Source: Protula sp. h YS-2021
Taxonomy: Eukaryota > Annelida > Polychaeta > Sabellida > Serpulidae
Direction: 5' to 3'
Assembly (NCBI GenBank): GCA_949752745.1
Contig: OX457028.1
Coordinates: 29,288,445-29,352,444, forward strand
Length of the DNA: 64,000 nucleotides
Shown here piece by piece: positions 49,711-62,497 of the stretch. The position numbers were made by a program, and so were the translations under genes. Every line of letters begins with the position of its first letter. Position 1 is the first letter of the stretch. Under the pieces are notes generated by a model. It was not told the DNA's origin. It saw only the letters and a program-made list of their open reading frames with translations, and did not search any database.

Positions 49711-51613
49711 GTGAGTTAGCGAGCACGACCACGCGCATGGAAACATTTATTTGTATTTTTCATTCCTAACCATTTTTTCTAGTGAAAAATTGATATTGTG
49801 CGATACGATGTCATTATAAGACGAGAAAAATATAATTTTTTCAGATTATTAAAATATGTAAGAAAAATTTTTTGGACATAAATGAATAGATCTAGTTCTA
49901 AGCTGCAGACTGTGCAAGAATGTTGTGTGATTTTAATGTCTTATTGCGCTATGCAGGCGCTATTATATATTTTGAAAACAAGTTACTCTTTTTTAGAGTT
50001 ATTGCAAGTGTGTTATTTTCGGCTTTTTAGAACGCACAGTTAGTTTTTAAAGAAGTTGATTTTTTTGTAAGTACCTTTGCATGTTTCCCGAAACTATTTG
50101 AAATCCTAAGACATTCTTGCTGAATCGGTGAAAATATTGTTTATCGTTTCAGGTTCTTAAAATGACATATTATCGTTAAATGAATTTATTTTATTGTGAA
50201 TAGATATCAAGAGTTAAATATATAGTTTTATAGGCAACACCTTGATATCTAGACACAATTTTCATTTGAGATTGAAACTTACTTGCATCCAGAGGTTGCC
50301 ACTTCCATAGATTGTTAGCATTTGGCTGGCAAATACAAAATTGTTACCTGATTTAATAAAGAAGCTATTTAAAAATTTATATATCTCGATATTAAGTCAA
50401 AAATTCGGCTCCGATCGAGATAAAACTTTCAGATGATTTAATAAATTTATGAATGTCGCGAAATTTATGTAAATATTGTAAGTTGCGGTCATATATTGAA
50501 ACTGAAGGAGTGTTAGCCAAATGTGGTGCAACAAAGAGAAAAAAGAAGAAATCACCAGAAGTTGAATAGCATTCATGTTTCAAGCAACTGATGTACCATG
50601 AATGGCTTTTAACTGATTATTTACAGTCTTTTAAAGACTGTTTGAAAAAAAAAAACTGTACCAAACCAGGTTGACATTTTGTGAACATACTGATACATTG
50701 TCCTAGTTTAGTCAAACATTTTGTGTATTTGATTTTCGTGATTGAAAAGGTGTTTTGTAGTGCTGTTCATGTAGAAGTAACAATCAACTGTCAACGTGGT
50801 ATTTGTCTGCCTAGTTTTGTTACAAAACTGCTGAATTGAAAAAATGACAGAACCAAATTACCTGAGCGCTTTATCACTCCTCCAAATCTCTCAAAAATTC
50901 TCAGACATTAAGAGCTTTAAGTAAAACTATGAAATGGCAAAAGGAAATCGTACAAATTACAAAAGGAAAGTACGAACAACAAGGGCCAAATTTCATTACT
51001 TCTCTTTATTCATCCACCTTAAAGTCAGTGGCTAAAATCATCGTTATTTCTAATAATTTAGTGATTTAGTGATCTGATTGGCGTGAGCATTGGATGCGGT
51101 TCTAAATCTAAGGTGCTCTGTTGAGCATTTTTGAGTATCAAAGATTCCTGCGCTTTTAAAAGTTCTTTAATACTTACTTCGTTTTCCAACATGGCATTAG
51201 AATGCAACGTTGGTTGAATTATCCTTCAGTTCCTCTACCTGAATCAAACTACTAAACATCTTTTCTTTACTTTCAAGAATTTTACGTTCTTCAGTCATAT
51301 CATTGAAAGAATCATAATGTGAAAAGTCAGTGATCCAGCTAAAACATGTTCACAAAGTTGTCTCACTTATTATAGACATTATAAAGCTTGTTTTTCAGTT
51401 TAAGCGTCGAACGCTTTTTACGCAGGTACATAAGAATAGGAAGAAGAGGCGATCTTCATAGGTGAGTTATGTGAAAGGAATGGACTGGACTTACAATTCG
51501 TGATCAGGTTGTTTGCGAATGAACGCCTGGTCAAGTATCTTCTTTAATCGCAAGTAAAGGGCTCTTTTAGATCACTCGAATGTTTGTACTTCATGACATG
51601 CGGGGTGTTACAG
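49711..51613. other. Intron 22-23, no feature recognised
   Basis: AT-rich sequence with no repeats of note and no Gly-X-Y coding. Confidence 0.6.
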
Positions 51614-51730
51614 GGTCTAAAAGGAGAGAAAGGTGAAGCATCGCAATCAACCGCTGATGGTAACTTCCCATCAGGCTTTATTGAAGGACCACCCGGTCCA
51701 CCAGGACCACCTGGACCACAAGGCAAAAAG
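51614..51730 (+). CDS. Collagen exon 23 with a Ser/Thr/Asn-rich interruption
   Basis: A 117-bp phase-0 exon (39 codons) with acceptor gtgttacag and donor gtgagc. GLKGEKGEASQSTADG leads into a break of roughly 17 residues (to FIEG), then GPPGPPGPPGPQGKK, the most Pro-rich stretch in the window. The intron after it contains the 58-bp satellite. Confidence 0.92.
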
Positions 51731-52195
51731 GTGAGCTAGTGCTTGATCGAGAAAATCAAATGCAAAAGAATGAAGTTCGTTGCTTTTTAATAATTCTTCA
51801 TTGCCGAAAAATGTTACTCCATAATTTTCGGTATATAGGACGCGTTGTATGTCTTGCTTTAACTTTTCAAATGCCCTATATGACGCTTTCGTTTTGTTTG
51901 GAATGAAGCCAGTGAACCCATTTTTTTTTCGCTTGCGAAGTGAAATAAATGATACCCATTGGAACAATTAGTATCGACATATTTGCTTGGGTTAGGACTA
52001 TTTTGCTTTCCTTTGTGTTAGCATTGCATCTAGTCAGGTCATGATTCAGAGGTTACATAGTCTGAAGCATATTGTACCATCGCGATGGTGTATGCAGTGT
52101 TCAAACAATGACCTTTTATTCTGCCTAGTAAATATGTCCATGTAATTTTTGCTAATCCAACTATTTGAGAATACCGTCACAAGACAATGTGAATG

Positions 52196-55100
52196 GGGTG
52201 CGATGCAACTTAATGGTATGGCATATGTAAACATGCATCGGTGATGCCCCATGGTATGGGTTGCAACTTGAGGGTGGGAAATACGTAAACATGCATCGGT
52301 GATGCCCATGGTATGGGTTGCAACTTGAGGGTGGGAAATATGTAAAAATGCATCGGTGATGCCCCATGGTATGGGATGCAACTTGAGGGTGGGAAATATG
52401 TAAGCATGCATCGGTGATGCCCCATAGTATGGGATGCAACTTGAGGGTGGGAAATATGTAAGCATGCATCGGTGATGCCCCATAGTATGGGATGCAACTT
52501 GAGGGTGGGAAATATGTAAGCATGCATCGGTGATGCCCCATAGTATGGGATGCAACTTGAGGGTGGGAAATATGTAAACATGCATCGGTGATGCCCCATA
52601 GTATGGGATGCAACTTGAGGGTGGGAAATATGTAAGCATGCATCGGTGATGCCCCATGGTATGGGATGCAACTTGAGGGTGGGAAATATGTTAGCATGCA
52701 TCGGTGATGCCCCATAGTATGGGATGCAACTTGAGGGTGGGAAATATGTAAGCATGCATCGGTGATGCCCCATAGTATGGGATGCAACTTGAGGGTGGGA
52801 AATATGTAAGCATGCATCGGTGATGCCCCATAGTATGGGATGCAACTTGAGGGTGGGAAATATGTAAGCATGCATCGGTGATGCCCCATAGTATGGGATG
52901 CAACTTGAGGGTGGGAAATATGTAAGCATGCATCGGTGATGCCCCATGGTATGGGATGCAACTTGAGGGTGGGAAATATGTTAGCATGCATCGGTGATGC
53001 CCTATGGTATGGGATGCAACTTGAGGGTGGGAAATATGTAAGCATGCATCGGTGATGCCCCATAGTATGGGATGCAACTTGAGGGTGGGAAATATGTAAG
53101 CATGCATCGGTGATGCCCCATGGTATGGGATGCAACTTGAGGGTGGGAAATATGTTAGCATGCATCGGTGATGCCCCATAGTATGGGATGCAACTTGAGG
53201 GTGGGAAATATGTAAACATGCATCGATGATGCCCCATGGTATGGGATGCAACTTGAGGGTGGGAAATATGTTAGCATGCATCGGTGATGCCCCATGGTAT
53301 GGGATGCAACTTGAGGGTGGGAAATATGTAAGCATGCATCGGTGATGCCCCATGGTATGGGATGCAACTTGAGGGTGGGAAATATGTAAGCATGCATCGG
53401 TGATGCCCCATAGTATGGGATGCAACTTGAGGGTGGGAAATATGTTAGCATGCATCGGTGATGCCCCATAGTATGGGATGCAACTTGAGGGTGGGAAATA
53501 TGTAAGCATGCATCGGTGATGCCCCATGGTATGGGATGCAACTTGAGGGTGGGAAATATGTTAGCATGCATCGGTGATGCCCCATGGTATGGGATGCAAC
53601 TTGAGGGTGGGAAATATGTAAGCATGCATCGGTGATGCCCCATAGTATGGGATGCAACTTGAGGGTGGGAAATATGTAAGCATGCATCGGTGATGCCCTA
53701 TGGTATGGGATGCAACTTGAGGGTGGGAAATATGTAAGCATGCATCGGTGATGCCCCATAGTATGGGATGCAACTTGAGGGTGGGAAATATGTAAGCATG
53801 CATCGGTGATGCCCCATAGTATGGGATGCAACTTGAGGGTGGGAAATATGTAAGCATGCATCGGTGATGCCCCATAGTATGGGATGCAACTTGAGGGTGG
53901 GAAATATGTAAGCATGCATCGGTGATGCCCCATGGTATGGGATGCAACTTGAGGGTGGGAAATATGTTAGCATGCATCGGTGATGCCCCATAGTATGGGA
54001 TGCAACTTGAGGGTGGGAAATATGTAAGCATGCATCGGTGATGCCCCATAGTATGGGATGCAACTTGAGGGTGGGAAATATGTAAGCATGCATCGGTGAT
54101 GCCCCATAGTATGGGATGCAACTTGAGGGTGGGAAATATGTAAACATGCATCGATGATACCCAATGGTATGGGATGCAACTTGAGGGTGGGAAATATGTA
54201 AGCATGCATCGGTGATGCCCCATAGTATGGGATGCAACTTGAGGGTGGGAAATATGTAAGCATGCATCGGTGATGCCCCATAGTATGGGATGCAACTTGA
54301 GGGTGGGAAATATGTAAGCATGCATCGGTGATGCCCCATGGTATGGGATGCAACTTGAGGGTGGGAAATATGTTAGCATGCATCGGTGATGCCCTATGGT
54401 ATGGGATGCAACTTGAGGGTGGGAAATATGTAAGCATGCATCGGTGATGCCCCATAGTATGGGATGCAACTTGAGGGTGGGAAATATGTAAACATGCATC
54501 GATGATACCCAATGGTATGGGATGCAACTTGAGGGTGGGAAATATGTAAGCATGCATCGGTGATGCCCCATAGTATGGGATGCAACTTGAGGGTGGGAAA
54601 TATGTAAGCATGCATCGGTGATGCCCCATAGTATGGGATGCAACTTGAGGGTGGGAAATATGTAAGCATGCATCGGTGATGCCCCATGGTATGGGATGCA
54701 ACTTGAGGGTGGGAAATATGTTAGCATGCATCGGTGATGCCCTATGGTATGGGATGCAACTTGAGGGTGGGAAATATGTAAGCATGCATCGGTGATGCCC
54801 CATAGTATGGGATGCAACTTGAGGGTGGGAAATATGTAAGCATGCATCGGTGATGCCCCATAGTATGGGATGCAACTTGAGGGTGGGAAATATGTAAGCA
54901 TGCATCGGTGATGCCCCATAGTATGGGATGCAACTTGAGGGTGGGAAATATGTAAACATGCATCGGTGATGCCCCATAGTATGGGATGCAACTTGAGGGT
55001 GGGAAATATGTAAGCATGCATCGGTGATGCCCCATGGTATGGGATGCAACTTGAGGGTGGGAAATATGTTAGCATGCATCGGTGATGCCCCATAGTATGG

Positions 55101-55275
55101 GATGCAACTTGAGGGTGGGAAATATGTAAGCATGCATCGGTGATGCCCCATAGTATGGGATGCAACTTGAGGGTGGGAAATATGTAAACATGCATCGATG
55201 ATACCCCATGGTATGGGATGCAACTTGAGGGTGGGAAATATGTAAGCATGCATCGGTGATGCCCCATTGGGTGGG
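52196..55275. repeat. Satellite of 58-bp units, about 53 copies, with 348-bp higher-order repeat
   Basis: The consensus unit is gggatgcaacttgagggtgg, gaaatatgtaagcatgcatc, ggtgatgccccatagtat (58 bp). Copies are nearly identical, while the outermost units at both edges are diverged or truncated. Each unit holds the perfect inverted repeat gcatc-ggt-gatgc. Marker variants recur at multiples of 348 bp: aaacatgcatcgatgatac at 54142 and 54490 (and a related one at 55186), and ttagcatgc with ccctatgg at 54373 and 54721. The unit length is not a multiple of 3 and no minus-strand frame has a stop, so all three minus frames are open for hundreds of codons. The array lies in the intron between exons 23 and 24. 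Confidence 0.97.
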
Positions 55276-56089
55276 AAGGCGGCTTGAATTTAGAAAAATG
55301 TGAACGTGCTTTTCTCATTGCACAAGACGTCATATGCGTGGGTGCCGTTTTACTCTTAAAATCAATATCTGATCCCCCTCCTCCCCCACCCTGTGTGTTT
55401 CTTTTTGCGAAACGTCTAATATAGCTGTAAATTATAGTAAATAAACATATGAATTGAGTCTGTTAACATTTAAGTTTGATTTGCCATTTTAGTGAAGTGG
55501 TAATTTTAGCTGCCGCCATGATTTGGTTGATTTCTTTACTTATTTTTTTTTGGACTGAGATATATGGAAAGTTATAAGTTATTAAAAATATATAGAGAAC
55601 AATGTCACCTTGAATGTTTAAAATGTTAGTATAGTTGCCATTTTTTGATAAAGAGTTTGTATGCAGAAAACATATGTATGAGAAAAAAAAAACAAGCATG
55701 GATTGTGAATGAAGCGAAGCTTTAATTGTTTTTGCATGTTCCTTTGTGTCAAAAAATGTTAATTGAAAGACAATACGGAAAACTTACCATGCAATAACAT
55801 AGTTACAAAGAATTATTGGTTGGGATTTAGATACAGGCAGTTGTCTTTATCTCCTCATTTTGCTGGATATCCAGCGTACGCGGGGCATCCATCAAAACCC
55901 TCACAGATGTTAATATCTGTTTTCGGTATTCGTAACGTAAGGGCTACTGAAACACATTACGTTAAGTCTGAGTGGCGGAGAAATGGCTTTCATTATTGTT
56001 ATTCGATAATTGTTAGTCTAAAGGGGTAGTGAATTTGTAGTGGTTTTCCTTGTAAACCACAGAGAAGAGCCCGAGAATGCAATTATAGA

Positions 56090-56400
56090 GTGATGCAATT
56101 GTCTGACGAGGAGCTGCGTCACCTTGCTCACGTACGTGACGGACGTCGCCATCGGCATCGTAGCGAGCCTACCGTCGCTGCTGATGACGTCACGGAAGGT
56201 CATACACCTGACGCCGATGACGCGCGGCCCGGTGCACGTGATCTGTCGCAATTAGACGCTGTTCTGTCAAGGCCAGATGTGCCGTATCGTATAGAAACAG
56301 CCGACTTGCGGCTCGTGGATGAGGTACCATTGGGAAAAAAATGTCTGCCGTTATAGCCGCAGAAGAGGTGGAGGATGCTTTTTCAAAACCCCAGCTGGTG
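56090..56400. other. CpG-rich island with open frames inside collagen intron
   Basis: This GC- and CpG-rich patch stands out sharply from the AT-rich intron. One plus frame is open for 88 codons (56090-56356, starting MMQLSDEELRHLAHVRDG, charged). A second plus frame, from about 56101 to a stop near 56250, uses mostly G/C third bases and reads VTLLTYVTDVAIGIVASLP, hydrophobic. I do not recognise either protein. It could be a fragment of an inserted gene or transposon, or an unmethylated regulatory CpG island; it contains tgacgtca at 56185. No convincing splice acceptor joins it to the collagen frame. Confidence 0.45.
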
Positions 56401-57232
56401 TGGGCATCAAAATACATTTACACGTATATACCTTTAGAACTGATTTCGATATGTGTTTATGTTCTATAGGTAGAAAATGACAACCTGGCTTTCCCATAAA
56501 ACATTCTTTTTCAGCATAGATGTCACAGATTTGTCTCCCTTTTATAATCTTAATTTAGAAATGCATAATCAAGAAAGCCTTGCTTCACTCGCAATCTTGC
56601 TTTTCATGGACAACTGATTATATATCCGTATTACCATTACCTCATCCTTACTCAGTCCCTAACTACCGTTTAATATTAACATTTGGTTATATAATCTAAT
56701 AGATCTTAATATATATATTCTCAATACTAAAGCTGACTGTGAATTAAAACGATGAAAAGCGTTTTTCTCAATAAAAATTTAAAAATCAGAAACTTCCAGA
56801 AACTTATCATTTTCAACTTTCACTTGACCATTTTTTTTTCTTAAGATTTGAGTTTTTACGTTATTTTAGGATGAAGTCTTTCTTTGGAAACGCCCAAAAA
56901 TATTTTCTCGAAATACTCATTGTTTGTTTCAAATGTACGTCTCTGTCTGTCACTGAAAGTTTTCCTTGGCCCAGCTGTTGTCTAATCTGATGTAGTTAGT
57001 GTGATACCTTTTGTATAGTGTACGTAAGTTGTTCCTTTTTGTTTCAAGGCACAAAATATATTTTTATCAAATATTTAAATTTTCTTCACAGATATAAAAC
57101 GTTCTTTCACAGGTGGCTATGTCTCTGCATATGGTCTACATTTTTGAAGTTATGTTTTGTTTATAAAACATTAAAAAAAAAAAGTATGTTACTTTTTGTT
57201 TGCATGTTTCTGTTGCTCTCCGCTATTACCAG

Positions 57233-57304
57233 GGTGATATTGGGTTACCAGGCATTCCGGGATTAAAAGGTGGCAAAGGAAGACGTGGAAAGCTTGGTCC
57301 AATG
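57233..57304 (+). CDS. Collagen exon 24 (24 codons, basic)
   Basis: A 72-bp phase-0 exon with acceptor ctattaccag and donor gtaaga. Eight triplets start GDIGLPGIPGLKGG and end KGRRGKLGPM. The second half is basic, a possible heparin-type binding patch (inference). Confidence 0.92.
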
Positions 57305-57701
57305 GTAAGAGTCAGACACTGTCAGCCGGGGAATGGGGTCAGCTACTCTAATCTCAAAACAACTTTCTTGTCATACATTCAGCATTTGAGTATTCTTGAA
57401 AAAAAGATATGCATTATATACCAGAGATGCAAAAAAAAAAACAAAAAAACAAAAAACAAAAAAAAACAACAAACTTTTCTTGGGTACAACGGCTACCTAT
57501 ACTGAATGTGAAATGTTATTTTGAGATTTTTGTACAAAATTGTATACTGTGTTGAAAGTAACGGAATCCATCCCTTGAGTACGTTGACCAAGCATTGGAG
57601 GTAAGACATCATACAAGGTTTTATTAGGTTTGATGTGAGGTTGTGTACGCATATTTTCGACTGGAAACTTTATGTGATTCCTTTTTTAAAACTTTTATTA
57701 G

Positions 57702-57773
57702 GGTTCTATTGGAATTCCTGGACGTATGGGAAATAAAGGTGAAAAAGGAGTCAGAGGTCGAAGGGGTCATTCG
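57702..57773 (+). CDS. Collagen exon 25 (24 codons, basic)
   Basis: A 72-bp phase-0 exon with acceptor ttttattag and donor gtaaca. Eight triplets start GSIGIPGRMGNKGEKG and end VRGRRGHS. Together with exon 24 it makes a strongly Arg/Lys-rich helical segment. Confidence 0.92.
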
Positions 57774-59519
57774 GTAACATTTTTTGAAGACTTACGTTTG
57801 CCACGTTTCAAAATATTCCTCTCATATCTCCCATGTTAAACCATGTTTACGGAGCCAACAAACTTTCTCTCCTGATGCTGGTGTTTTTACCTTCTAACCA
57901 AGTTTTTTCTATATATATATATTCGTTTATACCTATTTGTCATGACATAGCCTACGTTTTTGCAAGGTGCCGAGTCAAACCTAAACTGGTGTATAACCTA
58001 TACAAATTCATAATTTAATTTTAACACGTTAAATAAAATAACAATGAAAATACATTGATGTTATCTTAAAGAGATCAAAATTCTATACATATAATTCGAA
58101 CTCATTCACCCCACTTGCAGCAAAATTGTGTGAAAAAGTCACAAGTGAAGTTTGGATTAGTGGAATTGGTATTTTCTACAAATTGTAACGTTCCGGTTTG
58201 TAAAATATGCATGAATGTTACTTTGAACCAATGCTTTGATCCATATTAAATTTTATCTATGTTCCAATAAAATGTTGTACAATAAGAAACACTTGCTTTT
58301 GACAAATAATAGAAACAAACCATTTTTAGGTTTCAAGATTTCCACTGCAGTATGAAGTCAATTAATTTCTTAAAAAGCTTGAAATTGTAGACAAATTGAT
58401 TAACGAACCGCAGAAAAACATCACCAGTTGTCGAAAACATATCTAAAAAGATCTTCCTCACTTCTATAATTGTTTCTCATTTATTTATTATATTTGTCCA
58501 TTAAGTTTTACTCCAGCTACGTGGTATTTGCACGGGAGTTTTTGACCTCAGTACGTATTCTTTTGCGATCTCTTTTTATATCACAAGTGGAGCATTCAAC
58601 TTTGTAAGAGATACCATATTTTCTCTAAACACCTGTGCTGTACTTTTGCGTTGAGGACGTTTTACGCTGCACTGGAATATACCTTTATGCTAGCGCTTTT
58701 TTGCCTTACTCAGTAACACTTTCATAAAAATATATGTACTGAATACACAATATATATCCCATGTCATATCAGTTACTGTTGGTCTCGCCTCTCCGTATTA
58801 GAATCTGGTTGTTAAGCTTTCTGTTAAAGCCACCACAGTTACTTTTGCATGCGTATATTATAGCTAGTAACCGTTAAACGGTAAGTGGGCTGTTTTCCTA
58901 TTTTATCTTTAAATATAATTTTCTATACTAATTTCAATGACTGAAAGAACTGCAGGTTTGAAAAAATCCTCACGTTCTATGTTTATGTACGAAATAACAT
59001 TACTGTTAGTGCCTTTGTTTACCAAATTACATGTATATCTATAACTTGGTTTAAGCTTCCTAATAAATTTTTTAATGTTCGATTGTTTTGGCTTAATTAA
59101 CGTTTAGCTGTTACATGTATATATATTATCTTTAATATAAAAAAAATAATGTTTAAAAATATTAAATAACCATTATACATGCAAGATTGGTTTACATTTT
59201 TATTAAAGTCTTATCTTAAAGAGCGATAACAAATATCCAGGCCATCAAAAACTTATATTGTTTTGCTGGTATGCAATGCTACCTTTTTACCTTGGTCAAC
59301 AGAAGAAATTGTTTGTAATGTAAAGTATACAAGTAAACCAATCTCAAATATACAGAAAATGAAGACATGCATTTTCTAAATACACGATTGCAAAACTAAA
59401 ATGTTTGATCGTGTGCAGAAAAATGCGTTTATTCAGTAAAAAAGAGTGAAATGATTGTGTTTCATTAGCCGCAATGTGTATGTTGATCGTTTTTTTTGTA
59501 TGCTGTGTGCATATGTCAG
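57774..59519. other. Intron 25-26, no feature recognised
   Basis: AT-rich unique-looking sequence. Confidence 0.6.
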
Positions 59520-59627
59520 GGTTTGAGTGGAGAGAAAGGCGATAAAGGTGACATCGGTTTACAAGGACCCGCTGGCTTTACGGGCAAAAAAGGCGAAAGA
59601 GGAGATTTAGGCCTGCCAGGACTTCAG
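59520..59627 (+). CDS. Collagen exon 26 (36 codons) with an RGD tripeptide
   Basis: A 108-bp phase-0 exon with acceptor atatgtcag and donor gtctgg. Twelve perfect triplets start GLSGEKGDKGDIGLQGPAG and end KKGERGDLGLPGLQ. An Arg-Gly-Asp lies at residues 27-29, inside the helix. RGD in native triple helix is often cryptic to integrins. Confidence 0.93.
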
Positions 59628-60740
59628 GTCTGGATCCATGTTTATATTGTGTCTTGCCAACAAAAACGCATTATGTGCGCATTTTTTGTGTTTTTTTTTT
59701 TGTGTGTGTGTTATATGTGGGTTGAATTGAGGTTACAAAACGAGCTGATCTGCCATGCAGTACTTCTACGTTGCGAGTACATGAATGTCCAGTACACGTT
59801 TATATAACTGTTTCCTAGCATACCCATAATTGCAACTGCATACTTTAAGTGTTCTTTCCCAATTTGTACAATGTGCGGGTTACTTGTCTAACCGCTTACT
59901 TTTTGTTTGAAGCAAAAAGTGTGTAGGCAACTCGTAGCATTGCGCATTTGTATGACGGATGTTAATATTTGTAGGTGTTTAATTGATGTCCTGCTAACGA
60001 ATGACTGGTTTAAAAAAAATTTTCGAAAGATTGTGTAGCATATTGTTTAGTTAAGGACAATAATTCATAACAGGACACATATTAGCTGAATATTGAACAC
60101 TTCAATAAGGTACACTTTAGCGATCCTGGTTCTTATTTGAGGTGATTTTGGAGTTTCAAAAATGCGTAAAAACGTTATCACATGTTATGGCACTATAGCG
60201 TGAATATATGTACGATTTGAGACAGAATAAAGCATAAAAACATACCAAAGTTACCCAAAAGTCCAGAGCTATACAAAAAATCTCGTTTTTCTGACGTTAA
60301 ACTCTTTAAGGTTACCTGATTAGAAAACAGCTGTTTTTCTGATCTATTGATTGATTAAATTTATAGAAAATTAATTATATATGAGGGATATGCTGATAAA
60401 GTTTTTTGGTTTTGGGTATATAAATTATATATAGTAGCACATTGTTCAGCAAGTTATGTGATTGGCCAACTAGTCCGCTGTTGGAGCATAGTGTTTGATC
60501 TGAGCCTTTCCAATTGTTTGCTATCATAGATACTTGGTATGAATGCAATTTGTTTACGCTTACTTGTTGATTATCAGTTAGTGTACATGAGTGAAATCCG
60601 TTTTCTTTTGCTCATCACAAACCATGTGCACATAATGTACAGTATCATATACCATGTACAGTGTCAGTCAACAAGATGATAGCAGTATTTATATATTTTG
60701 TATATACCTTGTATACTCATGCTTGAATATAAACGCTTAG

Positions 60741-60812
60741 GGAGAAGTTGGTCCACCAGGCCTTCCTGGCACTGATGGCAGTGACGGAAAAGTCGGTCCC
60801 GCAGGTCCTCGT
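60741..60812 (+). CDS. Collagen exon 27 (24 codons)
   Basis: A 72-bp phase-0 exon with acceptor aacgcttag and donor gtaagt. Eight perfect triplets start GEVGPPGLPGTDGSDG and end KVGPAGPR. Confidence 0.93.
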
Positions 60813-61291
60813 GTAAGTCAAGTAGCAACTGAAATTTCTAGGCGTTTAATTCACTGTGATAATTTGGCGCGTATCAGTGAGAACCCTGAGTTAAAATGTT
60901 ATTTGACTTTTGTAAGTTGAAGCCGAGTCTGAAAACAGAACCTCGTTTTTACCTATTGTCTGCAGTTCTTTTAGTCCTTCGCAAGTTATCAGGAAATACC
61001 TCTAGAATGGCCGTTACCCCGTCCAAAATTTATACTTCATATGGAGAATTTATTGGTGCTACCTCGTTATCTTCGTTACATTTACAACTGTCCGATATTT
61101 TGTTAAAGTGCAGTTGCTGAAATAATTTTTTTTTTAAATTGTTTATGCTGAAATATAAAATGGTTAAGAAATACTTTCTGTATATATCTTTCTTATTTAA
61201 CATGTATTCTCATCAAAATGTCTGTTTAGCATTGTACATGCCTTTAACATTTGTTCTCCACATTGCTTGTGTTTTTAACGTGCTGGTGCAG

Positions 61292-61381
61292 GGTATTCCC
61301 GGACAAAAAGGCATGAGCGGAGAACCCGGAGCTACAGGACGTGACGGTGCTATCGGTCCCCCGGGCCTCCCCGGCCCTCCC
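61292..61381 (+). CDS. Collagen exon 28 (30 codons)
   Basis: A 90-bp phase-0 exon with acceptor ctggtgcag and donor gtaagt. Ten perfect triplets start GIPGQKGMSGEPGATG and end GPPGLPGPP. It is more GC-rich than its introns. Confidence 0.94.
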
Positions 61382-62026
61382 GTAAGTAAAACCCATTTAA
61401 AAACTAACGCGTTGCAATACACGGATTGTGTTAGTATGAAATTGCAATTTTGCAAGTGCAGGAATTATTCATCCGCAAGTATGCTAGCTGGCCCGTGTCT
61501 TAGTGCTCGTAGTACCTCGTGTCTTAGTTAGTAAAGCGTGCGTCCTGCACTAGTTTGTCCACAATCTGATCGGCATCGGCTGTTATTGCACAGGTATGTC
61601 GCTGTCTACTGTCTTGTTTTTCCATTCTTTATATACTGGTGCGCGTTCATGGCGTAGCCTATTGATTAAGTATATTAATCTTTCCATTAAATTTAAAGGG
61701 AGGGTGCTCTCAATTATCATAATTTTTATGGTAAATTTACATGAAGTCGCACTTTTCTTTTGTATTATTCTGTATTGTGATGTGTATCTGACAACGAAAG
61801 ATTATCTTTGCGTTATTTAAAATGATACTAAGACCTTTAATGTCTAGAGATTTGTAATAAGGAGTGGCAGATGAAAAATTACTAATGTTCAAATTTTACC
61901 AATTTTAAATATATGTTTTGAATGAGGTAACATAAATGATGTGCCTGATATGTATTTATTCAGTCATACATTTAACAAAAGGAAGGTTTGATCACATCAG
62001 TACTTCATTGCCAATTTCCATTTTAG

Positions 62027-62071
62027 GGTGAGCCTGGTTTAATAGAAGGATATATTGGCAGCGGTGAAGGC
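62027..62071 (+). CDS. Collagen exon 29, short interruption GEPGLIEGYIGSGEG
   Basis: A 45-bp phase-0 exon with acceptor tccattttag and donor gtaagt. GEPGLIEGYIGSGEG breaks the triplet register twice. Its final Gly completes a triplet with the LP that opens the next exon, so the two exons were read together. Confidence 0.85.
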
Positions 62072-62428
62072 GTAAGTTGATTTTACCAGAAACTGTTTTG
62101 AGAGGCTTAGGGAGACAGTCTTTGTAATTCCGAAATTATCAGTATATTTGAGCTGAATTGTGAAAGGATTGTAGGAAAGTGTTAAATACACGTTGTCATC
62201 ACATTATCATCTTGTAGAATGCACTGAATGTGGAACAGTCATGTTTGCCACGTTTCATGTAAATAATTAAAGGATGTGATGCGCTGTAATACCGAATGTC
62301 GATCACAGAAGAAACATCCAAATTTCTAATTTTCTGTACATATTCTTATTCAAAAGAAAGGACATTTATCACTTCCATTGGTTAATAGTGATCTTTGATA
62401 GGGAGAAGTAACTTAACTTCCATTGTAG

Positions 62429-62497
62429 TTACCTGGACCGCCTGGACCACCTGGCATGCGAGGCTTTCCGGGTCCTGAAGGGCCTCCTGGAATAAAG
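62429..62497 (+). CDS. Collagen exon 30 (23 codons, starts LPG)
   Basis: A 69-bp phase-0 exon with acceptor cattgtag and donor gtaact. It is the only exon here that starts with a non-Gly codon: LPGPPGPPGMRGFPGPEG, ending PPGIK. The preceding exon ends in Gly, so the helix continues. Confidence 0.92.

Noticed and set aside
52046..55333. Many overlapping minus-strand ORFs of 97 to 590 codons
   Set aside because: All are translations of the 58-bp satellite in its three open frames, with arbitrary starts and ends; not called as genes.
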